Shown piece by piece: positions 1 through 14,593 of a stretch of 64,000 bases of DNA (position 1 is its first letter; each line of letters starts with the position of its first letter). The notes under the pieces are model-generated. The model was given only the letters and a program-made list of their open reading frames with translations. It ran no database searches and was not told the origin of the DNA. Made by a program: the position numbers and the translations under genes. Source of the stretch: Epiperipatus broadwayi (Eukaryota > Onychophora > Udeonychophora > Euonychophora > Peripatidae); contig JAQFVV010000071.1 in NCBI GenBank assembly GCA_028023455.1, positions 4,790,650 to 4,854,649 of the forward strand, given 5' to 3'.

Positions 1-271
1 TGTCATAAACCAATTGAATTTTAATAATATCTCATTTGGAACTGGGATTCCAAATAACAGATCCATATTCTAAAATAGGCAAAACCAAAGAGAGAAATAA
101 TTTATATTTTGTAAAACTACTAAATTGTCTACCATGCTTTAAAATTACACCCATAATTTTAAAAGCCTTATTTACTACATTTTCAATATGACGATGAAAT
201 GATCCATTGCTTGCAAAAATAATTCCAAGGTCTTTCTGAATATCAATAAATTTTATATTATGATCTTCAAT
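1..271 (-). mobile_element. LINE reverse transcriptase C-terminal fragment
   Basis: About 79 residues read on the minus strand from 271 to 35. They match the end of the LINE reverse-transcriptase region: a KDLGIIF block, an HIENVVNKAFKIMG block and the LVLPILEYGSVIWNP block that closes the RT domain in Jockey/CR1-like elements. A stop follows at 32-34, but the next codons (DIIKIQ) still look like the family, so the stop is probably a mutation. Upstream, the frame runs into the (ATT)n array, whose poly-isoleucine translation is not coding. The fragment is truncated by the window edge. It is a dead retrotransposon piece. Confidence 0.75.
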
Positions 272-275
272 ATAA

Positions 276-2368
<2,093 letters not shown>

Positions 2369-3440
2369 CTATATACCTGGACATTTATCCATCTTACTAA
2401 CAATGATTTTGCAAAGAATACAATGATCTAACATTAAAAATATATATCAATTTAATTTATAAGTATCACTTTAATGGTATTCAATTGTAGATAACTATTA
2501 TCTTCAATAAATTTCACTTTTAATGACTGGTAATCATTTTTGACGCCACAAATTATAATATTTCTTTAATCCAGATAGATGCACTAATATTATTTTAAAG
2601 ACTTAATATATTTAATTTGCATTTAACATGTTTTTAAAAAATATGTTTAAGCATTAAGTTTATTTGCTTTCCAACAGGATCCCAAAATGTTCACACAATC
2701 TCTTTAAGTGGATGGTTACATACCCAAAATAATGTTAACAACTCCCAAGATGCATTTTGACTGAAACAGTATTATTATTTGGTGTAAGACATCTTGCAAA
2801 TTTCAGTGCCATAAGTCAATTGTTATGATTGATTTAATGAGACATTTTATTTTTTATATGTTTATAAATGCATATTTAAAAGTTCTTTCTCTTTCACATT
2901 ATATCCAAGTTCATAAATCTAAATAAAACAGGAATGTCTTTTAGCAAATATAGCAGGAAAATAAAGTGTTCTGTGCATGTGACTGCTACATCATTTTATA
3001 GTTAATTTATTTCTCTTTAAAGTAGGGTTTTTAAAATAGCAATACAATTTATAATTTGATTATTCAAATGCAGTCATTTTTAAAATAAATTGATAAAAGC
3101 ATTCCAGGTAAATATACTGCTAATAATATTGTTTATATGAACCATTTCCTTATACATGTTATACTGAATTGAATTGTTTGATAAATTATTTCAAATTTAT
3201 TCTTCAGAAAATTAAGAGTACATTTTATTATAAAAATAAAATTAAGTTTTATAGACAATTTGTAAAAGAAATTATCCATATATATATATATGAGTGTGTG
3301 TGAGTATAAGTAAACATGTTTATGTATATGTATAAATTGCCCAAATGCAGTTAGTGATGAATATTTAATGTTATTATTAAACATATATTTGAAAATAAAT
3401 TATCACATAATCAAATACTTGAAATACAGGCACTCATTAC
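2369..3440. other. AT-rich sequence, one short repeat fragment
   Basis: Mostly featureless. A short stretch near 2739-2758 (actcccaagatgcattt) recurs at 38919-38935, so a repeat fragment is likely there. No coding signal. Confidence 0.5.
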
Positions 3441-3451
3441 ATACCTGGAGC

Positions 3452-3654
3452 CTAAATGTAAACATAAGGGATTTGAACTCAGACTTTTGAGCACCCTTCA
3501 ACTAACCATACTATCTCATACCACTGATATGCATGACCACATACATGTGTTTGTCTTTTCTACATGTATGTGGTCATGTGTATCAGTGGTATGAGATAGA
3601 ATGGATAGCTGAAGGGTGATTGAAAGTCTGAGTTCAAATCCCCTATGTTTACAT
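3452..3654. repeat. Foldback element (family E), about 200 bp
   Basis: The left arm (3452-3550) is the imperfect reverse complement of the right arm (3565-3654), with a loop of about 15 bp. Each arm holds a stretch resembling a polymerase III B box (gagttcaaatccc). Related sequence lies at 4130-4245, 9990-10330, 35100-35630 and 35700-36480. A tRNA-like origin followed by inverted duplication is possible but unproven. Confidence 0.85.
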
Positions 3655-3715
3655 AATCAAATATTACTTTTGTTACGAAAAAACCTCCCTTCCTCTTCCC
3701 TAAATGGATATCTTT

Positions 3716-3793
<78 letters not shown>

Positions 3794-3813
3794 CATCATC
3801 ATCATCATCATCA
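3716..3813. repeat. (TAA)n followed by (TCA)n microsatellite
   Basis: Pure TAA repeats to about 3792, then seven TCA units. The poly-I/poly-M frame over it is not a gene. Confidence 0.98.
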
Positions 3814-5722
3814 TTAATAAATCCTGTTATATGTTCATTTTAATCAAATTTTCATATAGAATAATTTAAAAATAGAAATAATTTTTTTTAAAATATATAT
3901 ATATATACAAAATTAACAATTTATAAATAAATTTAAGAATTATTATTCTTAAATATTTAAATTATTTTTACTTTTATGACAATGATTATATATTCTCAGT
4001 TCTATTTTTTGTTTAATGATACATATGATATTTTATCTTTATTACTATGTAATCTAATGTTATTGGGAATATTGCATCTTCACTCAAATATATAAAATAT
4101 CAATTTGGCATATATAGGAGACAAAAAGTTCAACATGTGTGTGATCAGGTGTGTCAGAAATATAAGATGGCACTGAGAGTTGTGGGTCATGTAAAAGTCT
4201 GAGTTTGAATCCTGCATATATTACATATATAAATGCAGGTTTGAGCCTGTACAATGTATTAAAGAAGTAATGTAAATGAATGTTAAAACTCTAAATAGAT
4301 TGTAGCTTATCATCTGATTCTAATTCTAGCATTAAGGTTTCATAGTTTAAACTTTAGAATAAAATAAACAATCTTTGGATTTTTAAAATAATTTCTATTA
4401 ATCAATTTGTTCACAGATTAAAATCATTATTAGCAGTAATAAAGATCAATATTCTCTCATATTTTTATAATAATGCATGTCAATTTACATTATTTACTGA
4501 CCAACCTAATCTAAATTTAATTATAATTAGAAAATAAAATATTAACTACATATATTTATATATGCGACTATCTATTTACACAGATATCTATATACACAGA
4601 TATATATATATATACTACTAAAAGAGAAAGAATCATTGGACATTGCAAAAATTATAACAGGAAAATATTAAGAGAAGGACTATGCCAATAATAAAAAAGA
4701 GCCATGTGTAATAATAATCATTGAACATTATAAATACTTTATTTATGACTAAAAATAAATTTTAAGAGGAGAATCCTTAACTCATTCTTACAAATGACAA
4801 AAGGTCTCAATATTTACAGCATACATTACAGAGTAGTTAGGTTATAATATAATCTTTTTCTCATAATAAAGTTTCTTTTATTACCCCCCCCTTCCAATAT
4901 ATAATCATACATCTCACAGCAACTATTCCAATATCTTATTGCCATGATCAGATCCATAGTTCAAGATTTAGATAAAAATAATCTTGTTCTTTAAATCTTA
5001 TTTGTCTATTTGCATCCACTTTGGTTTTTTCTTTCACAATAATTTCTTTTACATAAATATAGTTTCTTTTTATTATTGAGTTATGATATTAAGATCTCAT
5101 GGTTCAATATAAATATTCTTAGTAGTAATTTCTCAGACTTTTATTTACTTTTAAGTTGTTAATCAAACGGATGCTATCCTAATGAAAGAAGCCAGGAGAC
5201 ATACACTTATTCCAAAGATAATTTCTACCTACTATACAATGATAATAATAATAATTTTTAATAGAAAAAAATATTTTAATTACAATAAAATGCATAAAAA
5301 CTCTTAATTTTGAATAATATGGCAATATCCTAGGATGACCTTCGAATACCAAGAGTGGAAAAGGGATTTAATGGCCACTCAGAATATTTCATTAACAACC
5401 TAAACCAATATTTGTTAAATGAAGTAGATAATACACTATTATAAGAGTAGTCTTATTTTAAATAATTGTAGTTAAATTATAGTGATCAGTAAAATCTTAA
5501 GAAAAGAACAAATATTTTATTCCTTAGATGCATTCTCAACATTTGTAAATCATTATAAATAAGTGATTTGTTATCATTAATTTATGTGACTGTACCTTGA
5601 ATAAACAGAATGAAATATAATTGCATTATGAGTTATAGCATGTTTATATTTCTGCATAAGTGATTTGTGAATAAGATATCAGTGAGATTTAACAATAAAA
5701 TATAACATTTATTTAGACATTA
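3814..5722. other. AT-rich region with a degenerate family E fragment
   Basis: A fragment at about 4130-4245 resembles one arm of the foldback element at 3452-3654 and includes a B-box-like gagtttgaatcc. Otherwise I see only AT-rich sequence, short TA runs and no convincing ORF. Confidence 0.5.
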
Positions 5723-5952
5723 AAACAGGCAAAACTCACTATATGTATTGCCACTCAGTACAAGCCAGAGTAATCAATGCATGCCAGCAGTCTTGTGCAT
5801 AAAATTCCCATCTAGTGCTACTCATCCAATATCCCCAGACTAGTTTCTTGCTTGTGGCCTTCATCAGTGAGGAGCTTTGTTTTTGCCTGTTTTAATAACA
5901 GTTATGAGCAAGCATAAGAAATGGTGATCATGTGATGTTTATTGGCTTAAAA
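5723..5952 (-). repeat. Family B dispersed repeat, copy 1
   Basis: It begins with an aacaggcaaaactcac block and ends near attggcttaaaa. The same blocks recur at 30678-30893, 32935-33785, 47083-47346, 52026-52480 and 61006-61255. The minus strand carries a hammerhead-like core (5843-5867). No protein is encoded, so it is a non-autonomous element. Confidence 0.85.
5822..5872 (-). ncRNA. Hammerhead-like ribozyme motif, family B copy 1
   Basis: Read on the minus strand: stem I strand ending CTCCTCA, then CTGATGA, a stem II region, GAAAC, a 2-nt loop, GTC, then TGGGGA pairing back to the stem I strand over six base pairs. Stem II is weak here, because the first pair next to the core is an A/A mismatch. 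The layout matches the better copies of family C. Activity is untested. Confidence 0.5.
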
Positions 5953-8931
5953 CATTTATTTAGAACCAAACAATTTAACAACAATAACATTATAGGAAAT
6001 CTACAAAATTTAAGAGCGTGGTTTTAAAAATAATACAATGGAATTTACATAAAAAAATTAAATTAATAACTTAAATGTTTACCAATTATTTTTTGTTTTG
6101 GTGGACTGATGTACACATCAAGAACACGGAATTGCTACAAAAAGTTTTACCTTTCTTAATTAATAAAACAGCAATTACTAATGACATTATTATTGCAAAA
6201 AGTTGTATATCTTCCTAAGCGATAAATTTTATTAACATAAACATTATTTCACCAATTCTATATCTTCTTAATTTGTAAAATTGTACTAACTTATGCATTA
6301 TGTCAATAATTCTATAGCTCTCTAACTGATGAAACTTTTATTTAACCTATGAATTATTTAAAAAAGTAAAACATTGAACATACAATAACATCATCATATT
6401 GTTCCAAATAATGAGTAAACCCAATTATTATTTATGTCTTATCAATCCAGAAATCACTTGTTACTGGATCAAGATGATTATATTCTTTATTTAGGCTAAT
6501 AAATACAAGTTTAAATTTTTGAATAAAATAATTATCTGTTTGATCTCATGTACTGCTGGCAAAGCACAACAAAATGGATTTATACGTAAGGATCATCTCT
6601 ATATACACTAAGAATAGTTAAAAATACAACTGAAGAAAGGATGAAACTCTCCAAAAACAAACAACCATATCAAGACAATATACCATATGCAGTTGCAATA
6701 CAAAAATATGATACTTCCTAGGGAAAAAGATAAACAAAAACAATAAACCTAGTGACAGCATGATCCCAAAATATACACTTCCATTCTGAGGGCAAATAAA
6801 TATGCTAGGACTTTGTCTCTGAACATATAAGAAAAGTGAAAATGGATCATCACAAAAACTGGGAACAATAAATGTTGCTTCAAACAAAGCATTTATACAA
6901 ACATGAAATATAAGAATACTTACTACTCAAGGAAAATATCAATAGCATGAGAGGGACCAGGCTCATATCTCTTTATAAAATATAAGGGCTATTGAAATAA
7001 ATATCATCAAGGGAGAGATAAGCCTCATACCCCTTGGAAACATAAATTGGCAAGATAAGCTATAGAAAACATGTAAGAGAGAAATTAATTCTAATCTCTT
7101 AATAGACATAATAATAATTAATTGATGTATAAAACTGATAAGATAATTATTTTGTCAAATCTGACTTAATAAATATAGCTTAAATAAACAAAATAAGAAT
7201 ATACAATAGCTTTTTATGGTTTTCATATAAATATTTATTAAAATAGACAAATTACTCACAAGAAACAATGCAATACTCGTAAACTGATATAACACCAAAG
7301 TCATTATCTAGCATATAAAATAGTTAATATTATGTGAGATTCTGAATATTACTTTAAACCGTAATTCATAAAATATACTAAGCAAGAATACATAAAATAA
7401 GCAAACAATAAATTATAAATACATAAAATTACAAATCTAAATTATAATCCATTTAGCAAAACTTAAAAACATTAAAGTTTTTTATTCTAAGAAACTTCAC
7501 AGTTTTCTAGAAGACAATTTAACAAGCAGATAATACTTTTCCATTTATTAGCAGTAAAACAATCTGAAACTAGATGTATAGCATTGAAAGTTATTTTAGA
7601 AGATTTCCTTAAACAACAATGCACACAAATACATTAACAATGGCCATTTTACTTCAAAAGCTATTTAAATATATAAGCAAGTAAGTCAGGTTTCAATAAT
7701 TTCTATTTATAATGTTAAGCTGTTTTCCATGTCATGTTTTTAAGAATTATATTCACTATAGAGATACAACAGCAAATATTTCTTTCTAAAGTTCTTTCCA
7801 GAGAGAAATAGAGAGAGCAGATTTATACATCCACCTTTGAGCATTAATAAGAATCATAAAGCATATAATATATTTCATCTTGTGTACATTTATTTTAAGC
7901 ATAAATTTAAGTATAGATGAGTGACTTTTTTTCCTTCTTGTCAACAAATTATTAAGTGCAATAAAAATGTCATTTTAAATTAAACACAACAGTTCATTTA
8001 TTTTGAACCATCAGTTCATTTATCATAAGAATACATTTATTCAAGATAAACAGTCTATCACAGAATATTGAAAAGTTTTTTTTAAAAAACTATTATTAAA
8101 ATAAAGCATTTCAAAAAGTTCTTTATAATTATCACTTTCTTTTTCAGATATTAAAATATGCATTTTTAAAAAAATATAAATGAGCTGACATAAATATTGC
8201 AAATATGAACTTCCAATGATTTTATTTACTAAGATATAAGTAATGTTATATTTATCATAAAGTTCATTGCAACTACAGATCATAAAATAATGAAGAATTC
8301 TCACATGAGCAATATAAGCTAAAGATAATTCCCGCTCTGTGCTGATATCAAATCAATATAATTTAGCAATTAATACTGAGCAATTATTTGACATTTTTAT
8401 TTTTTGCTTTTCTTCTTTTTAAATAGTGTTAACTTTTGGATTTTTGAGTGACATCAATGTAAAACTCTCATACCTGAAATGAAAGGTTTTTAAAGATACA
8501 TTACTATTTAAAGTAAATAATAAAAAAAAATTATAACTTGTAATTAATTTTGTAGCTGAGAAATTTTTTAATTTCTTTCTCCTTTGTATGTCTATTTCTT
8601 CTTCTTCTCAAGATTCTGTTGTTCTTGTAGTTTAGAAATACAGATGTTCAGAGTGCATATGTGGAGCTTTTTATACACCAATTATCTCTCTTTTTGATTG
8701 GCAGAAAAATGCCTTTTTACACTTCCTTTTAATATTCCTACCTTAGGATTAAAGATTAATTTAGCATCTGTGGAGTTAAGCTAAAAATAGAAACTCATTT
8801 AGATCTTTTTAGACATTTTAATTAACATGTGTTGTCTGAAATAATTATTTTAAAAGAATCAAATTATTACAATAAGCAAACAGTTTACACTTTGTGGCTA
8901 ATTGTTCTAATCAAAATATATCAAATGCACT
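5953..8931. other. AT-rich region, weak tandem structure near 6125-6370
   Basis: From about 6125 to 6370 a unit of about 60 bp recurs in decayed form (attctatatcttctta and attctatagctctcta blocks). Several short ORFs (such as 6618-6887 and 8041-8304, both minus) have the composition of random AT-rich DNA and match no family I know. Confidence 0.4.
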
Positions 8932-9723
8932 AACACGCACAAGCACACAAAGCTGAAAACAAATAAAGAAAAGTATATATTATTTTTATTTTAATATATA
9001 TATAATCAAATGGCTAAGCTCTTTCAAAGGTCAAAGCCCTCATATTCATAGCCGTTTTGTAAAAATATAAGAAATTGATTAGGAGCAATGTAAATTTATG
9101 CAAATGAAATGATTACACATTCAATAATAAATACCATTTATGTTTTCACACACCTCCTAACTCTAACAAACTAATCAATAACACCAAGGACGGCCTCCCA
9201 TCCTCGCTGACACCTCAGGTGGTCTATAATATTGCCTGCCCTGAAAAATATTGTAAATAATCATATTATGGTGAGACCAGAGCCTCTCTGTCCACTAGGC
9301 TATCCCAACACACTTACTCCTGCAATAAAGCACTGGTAGACACTGCTTATATTTCAGTTTTTGCACAGCACCGCACTTCAGCTGGTCACGATTGCCAACC
9401 TGGAAATCCAGTAGTGGTTTGCAGAGCGCGACACGATCTTAAAAGGAAGATTAAAGAGGCTTACTTTATCTCTAGAAATGGCGACGCCATAAATAGAAAA
9501 GACTCTTGCTACAAAATATCCAAGAAATGGAATGCTTAATCATTTCATTTGCATAAATTTACATCGCTCCTAATCAATTTCTTATATTTTTACAAAACGG
9601 CTATGAATATGAGGGCTTTGACCCTTGAAAGCGCTTAGCCATTTGATTAAATATATATATTAAAATAAAAATAATATATATTTTTCTTTATTTGTTTTTA
9701 GCTTTGTGTGCTTGTGCGTGTTG
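8932..9723. repeat. Large inverted repeat element (family F), about 790 bp
   Basis: Arms of about 185 bp (8932-9115 and 9536-9723) are near-perfect reverse complements, which implies recent formation or gene conversion. The roughly 420-bp middle is less AT-rich. Near its right end the plus strand can be read as a LINE-like stretch (DLKRKIKEAYFISRNGDAI), which is tentative. On the minus strand near 9278-9306 there is an A-box-like tagcctagtgg. Part of the right half (attaaagaggc to aagactcttg) recurs at 60538-60598. Confidence 0.85.
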
Positions 9724-9989
9724 GCACATTTTATATATTTTGATTTAAAATTATTACAGTAAAATAAAATAGAATACAATGAAGAAAATATATTGTTTAA
9801 AAAATATTACATACTCTTTATAATTATTTTAAATAATTAAACTAGATAAATAAGTTAGAAGTTTACTATGATTAAATTTAATATTTTAATTAAATCTAAG
9901 TATTGAAAAATCATATGCAATATTGTAAAATAAGAAAGCGTAAATTAAAATCAATAAATGTGAACACACACACATGTATTCTAAAGTTA

Positions 9990-10335
9990 TTTTAATATGA
10001 CCCACCACTCTCCATACTATCTCATAACACTGATACACTTGAACACATATATGTCGAAAAGATAAATAATCATCAACACACATATCTCATGCCAAACTAG
10101 CAATCACCAGTCGGGTCCAGATCACCATCTCCACACATATATGCTATAAGTGCTCAGATATATTGCTAGTTTGGCATGAGATACGTGTGTTGATGATTCT
10201 TTATCTTTTCGACATATATATCAGTGTTATGAGATAGTGTGGAGAGTGGGGTCGTGTGAAAGTCTGTGCTCATATACCCTATATATTACATATATAGACA
10301 CAGGTATATAATAAGTCTGTGTGTTTCAGTTATTA
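9990..10335. repeat. Foldback element (family E), about 340 bp
   Basis: Arms around 9998-10105 and 10160-10260 are reverse complements (for example the gatgattctttatcttttcg block). The right flank carries a tattacatatatagacacagg end also seen at 35110-35140 and 35579-35605. That places it in the same family as those larger copies. Confidence 0.85.
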
Positions 10336-12432
10336 AAGTTATTTTAATTGAAAATTAACCATTTTAAAACTAATAAACATTTTTTTTTTGTTTTTTAAAT
10401 TGACTAATCTAGCTTTATTTTTATCTATTTAATCTTAATGATATTAGCTTATAAATATACCATCGCTGATAGTTAATCTAAACTAAATGCTTTATTATAA
10501 ATATGAAAATTCAACATTAACATCTGATATTAAAATTTTAGACCTAATTACTATTACTACTTATTTAAGCACTAAAACTTGAGATATCAAAGGATTATAT
10601 TTAAGCCATCTTGACATTGTAGTACTAATTTCCTGCTAAATAGAAAACTACATCTAAACACTTCAACCGTAAATCAAGTTTAAATTAATATATTAAAATA
10701 AATTTCGATAATGTTCAGGATTAATAAAATACTGTAAATAATTTATAATTTAAATTGGCATATACTTACAAAACTTTAATAAAGTTAGATTAAGTTAATG
10801 AAAAATTTTCCTTTATAATTTTTTTTAATGCTTAAATGCATTAAGTGACTAAAAACTTCGCTTCAATGGCATAGCCAAAGGTTACAATATATATATGCGT
10901 ATAAGCAAAAAACTTATTTTGCTAGTATTTATGTCAATATCTGTTAAATAACAGCTTTTAAATAAATCTATTTCAAAAGTGTGTAGATCCAGATATTTTA
11001 TTTATTGCTAAAAACTTTTTATTATGAAACTTTTATTTAAGACTTATTATCGTAGTTTTTATATATCTTTTATATATATCTTTTTTTTTTTTTTAACTTG
11101 AACTCTTTTTTTACAGTTATTTGGAAGATTATCACTATTGTAACATGTTATTTAGTTTTTGCTTCTTTTTTTGGAACTGTTTCAGAAATGTTAACTTAGA
11201 AATCTGTTAAACATTGATCTTTTTCTAGTTTTTCATGATCAAAATCATTTCTTCAAAATCAGTTGACAATAAACACAATCTTCAATATAAAACAAATAAA
11301 AAAAAGAGCATTAGAAAATGGCATTCTACTATCTTGTCTCTAATATACGCCACAGTGAATCCATCATTCCAGTATCAAATGAATACTATAGCTAATAGTA
11401 GAAAACACGACTTTTATTACGTTTATTTTACATCTAGAAATGTTTAAAACGCTGTTAAAACTGACATCTTTTATTTAATTTTTGTTTTTCTAATAATATT
11501 TTCAGATATCATTTTAATGAGTTTTTACATATATGCAGTCCATATATAAGTAAACCAAAGATATATATGTGTGTGTTATTGATTAATATTCAATATTTAA
11601 AGTTTATTGGTTTATTTGAATACATATTTGGAGAGGGATGGTGCGGGAGTTGATTACAAAATAGCAATCTTAAAACTCAAATCTATGTTTACTAACCTCT
11701 GTGGTCGAGTGCAGTGGTGAATGGCGTATTCTAGAGCCCAAAATAATGGATTGCGACTACAGCGCCTCACTTCCGATGTTCGAACTTCTTACAAACTTCT
11801 GAGCAAGAAATCATCGTTGTTTTTTATCCCAGTATTTTAGCACATGCTACTTATTAATCAACTATTACTAGAAATATTCATGTATGCAGTTATTTACAAA
11901 CGTATTTACATGTCCAATGTTGATCTTATTTTGTTAAATATTAAATAGTTATTGAAACTCGACGTTGCAATATTTATCATCCCTATATTTCTTTAATGAA
12001 ACTTTCATTAATCAGTTAAACACTTAGTAATAACATAATACAAAGCATAAGAGACAGAATATATATATATAAATAGGATTGAAATATTTAAAAAACAGAA
12101 AAGAATGAAGATGAAAGGTGATTAATCATATGGTAGTTACTCAGGAAGCATATAATGTTTGAACATCCTAGTCCTATGGTAAGCATTTAATAATCAAATT
12201 GAGTTAATAATTATGTATAGTTTTAGCATAGTGACAGAATGGCAATCTCATAACTGAAGGTGCACAGATCGATTTTCACCTGAGTAATTTAATTAATGAT
12301 GATGGACAATGATGTTCATGTTGGATTTATCAGTTGAACTATCTTTGTTCATCAATTCGACATCATACCAAAGATAATAAGACAGTGCATTTTTATTTCA
12401 CTGAAAAACACCGCATTAATATATATATATTT
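10336..12432. other. AT-rich region with a small GC-richer patch
   Basis: Mostly featureless. At about 11690-11830 a patch with a GTGGTCGAGTGCAGTGG stretch and a gttcgaac stretch looks like a decayed tRNA-type A/B box pair, possibly an old SINE. The 70-residue ORF at 11235-11447 resembles nothing I know. Confidence 0.35.
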
Positions 12433-12561
12433 GTCAAGCTTTGTTAGCCGAGAGGTCATCACAGTTGCCTTGTAAGCAAGTAGTTGGTTGCAGACGGTTG
12501 TGGGTTCACATCCCGGCTGATATTATGACATATGAAAAAAATATATACACCTGGGTCTCTT
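12433..12561 (+). mobile_element. tRNA-derived SINE, subfamily A, with extended tail
   Basis: The head runs from gtcaagctttgttagccgag (A-box region) through gtgggttcac (B-box region) to the common tail tatgacatatgaaaa. Beyond that it keeps an extra segment, atatatacacctgggtctc, that most copies lack but the differently headed copy at 13606-13715 shares. The ORF crossing it is not a gene. Confidence 0.85.
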
Positions 12562-13605
12562 TTTACACGGACTTATTTAACATGATTTTGAAGTTATGCG
12601 ATTCATGTTTCACCGGAAGTCGAACTCCGATAATGCGCTATTACTTTAAATAATAAATTTCGCGCACTTATGTTATATTGAAAGTAATAGCACATTATTG
12701 GAATTTGATTTTCATCTTAGTAATTTCAATATTTTCAGTGCTTTATAATAGTAAGATTTTATGCAATAATGAAATTAAAATCATGATTTTCACATTTTAT
12801 GTATACACACATTAAATTTTACAAGATTATAATGTAAATTTGTTCAAACATTGTGCGTGTTAATTTTGCATTTCAAATCACATTCTGCTTTTGCTTTTTA
12901 AAAAAGAACGTAATCAATTATTAATCATTTAGTGTCCACAAGTTTATTTTTAAAAGGTCAATAATAGCAGTGGGCACAATTAAATTTGACAATTAAAAAT
13001 TAAAATCTGATTTTTAATTGTAATTAACAATTTAAAAATTACTTACGGTGACTTGAAATTAATGTGATGTAAAACGAAATTTGACTTTTAAACGGAATTG
13101 AAAATGAAAGACAAAAATAAGAATTTAATTTTTAGTTGTTATTTTCGTAAACAATTAATAAAATCATCGTCTCAAAGATTAATTATGTTGTCACCAGAAA
13201 ACCATTGACACAACATGAGTGTGAAGTTGGCGCTAGTTGTTTGCAAATGAATGTGTTTTCGGCAAATAGCTATAATAATTAAAACGTGTATAAAAAAATG
13301 TAAATTACTGTACTGTAAATTATGCATAAAAATATATTATTTTGAATAAAATTAAATATTATAGTTAAAAAAAGTTTGTCTTGTATCAATTTTTTTCAAA
13401 TTTGAAATTTTTTATTAGTTCCATTTTATTTCTTATTTTTTTTTTTGCGTGAATGTTAAAATAATTTTACATTGGTGCTTTGATTTTATGTGAATTTTGA
13501 AAAATCACAGACTGCACCCCCCCCCCTTTTCAATGTAAGTTACATCTATTTTTGCGCGATTTCATTTGCACATGTTTTCTGAGGAACCTATCTATTGCAT
13601 AAAAT
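12562..13605. other. AT-rich region, nothing recognised
   Basis: Low-complexity stretches and a poly-C run near 13516-13525. No coding or repeat signal that I can support. Confidence 0.5.
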
Positions 13606-13715
13606 GAGACCCAGGTGTATATATTTTTCATATGTCAAATGTGTTGATCTGGAAATGAACCCGGGCCAACTGCTTGGAAGGCAGCTATGCTAACCACTAG
13701 GCCACCAACACTTGA
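13606..13715 (-). mobile_element. tRNA-Gly-like SINE with extended tail
   Basis: Read on the minus strand, the head has TGGTGGCCTAGTGGTTAGCA, an anticodon arm with loop CTTCCAA (anticodon UCC), and a B box within the cccgggttc stretch. After gacatatgaaaa it continues with atatatacacctgggtctc, the same extra tail as in the subfamily A copy at 12433. Confidence 0.85.
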
Positions 13716-13954
13716 TGCATTAAAAATATTTTGTTTACTTACTGAATATGCATATTTTTTTCAACATGATAAGTTTACAGGTATATTTTCATTTGGTTTG
13801 TTACTTTAATTGCTAGTTACTATATTTGTCTTAAGGTTTGTGATGATAGTATTTTAGCAGTAGTCAGATGTCACATGACCTAATTTTAGTAGTAATTAGA
13901 TATTGAGCTATTTTAATTATCTAATATTAATTGTTAAATATTGCTAAGGCTACT

Positions 13955-14275
13955 AATATATGGTATGGCTGAAGATCTATCAGCTCCATATAGCTATTTG
14001 AGTTGGATAGCTGGGTTTGAAGACATGTAGATGTCTGAAAATTTCAGCTTTTCCACTCAATAGATAACTTTTAGATAGATGCTTGGCTTTGGGTTGGTGT
14101 TTTTAGATCTAGTGTCTGAACCTACCCTGACACCTCTCTGAGGAGTGCCAAAACATGAAACCATGGTCAGAGGTTTGGGAGGGGGTTCCTGACAGAGATA
14201 TTTTAGGTGCTGTCTCTGGCTAAGCATTTATCATAAAGCTTGTAGAGGAATTGGCAATCCTCATTGTTTATAACT
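13955..14275 (+). repeat. Family C dispersed repeat, copy 1
   Basis: Homologous to 31090-31345: both share a gctattagtatatg-like start, a tatttgagttggata block, an agacatgtagatgtctga block, and end with a hammerhead motif. Part of it recurs in reverse at about 21231-21320. No ORF, so it is non-autonomous. Confidence 0.8.
14118..14188 (+). ncRNA. Hammerhead ribozyme, type I, family C copy 1
   Basis: All parts of a type I hammerhead with a minimal stem III are visible. Stem I 5' strand: GAACC plus ACCTCT (14132-14137). Conserved box CTGAGGA: 14138-14144. Stem II: GTG/CAT around a CCAAAA loop. GAAAC: 14157-14161. Stem III: CC-AT-GG, then the cleavage triplet GTC (14166-14168). Stem I 3' strand: AGAGGT (14169-14174, six pairs with ACCTCT), then an internal loop and GGTTC pairing with GAACC. 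Predicted self-cleavage is after 14168. Short stem III hammerheads of this type are known from Penelope-like elements and metazoan retrozymes. Confidence 0.75.
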
Positions 14276-14593
14276 TACAAGGGTTAAGAGATAGGGTCAT
14301 GTGATTTATTACTCATATTTTGACTTTTTAATTGTTAAATGTTTTTAGAAAAATTCTGACTTTTTTGAATTTTTCAAATACATGTAACTATTAATAATAG
14401 CGTACAGGATAGAATAAAACACAATATTTTGAATGGAATAATTTCCTCATTTTTTCATGTGCTGCTTGCCTAAACAATGACAATATTAGGATAGACATCG
14501 AGCCTATACTTTTAGGTTCAGGAATATTGAATTTAAAATAATTCTCTAAACAACTAAAGATTCATGTTCTATTTCTATGCTACCAAAAAAATG

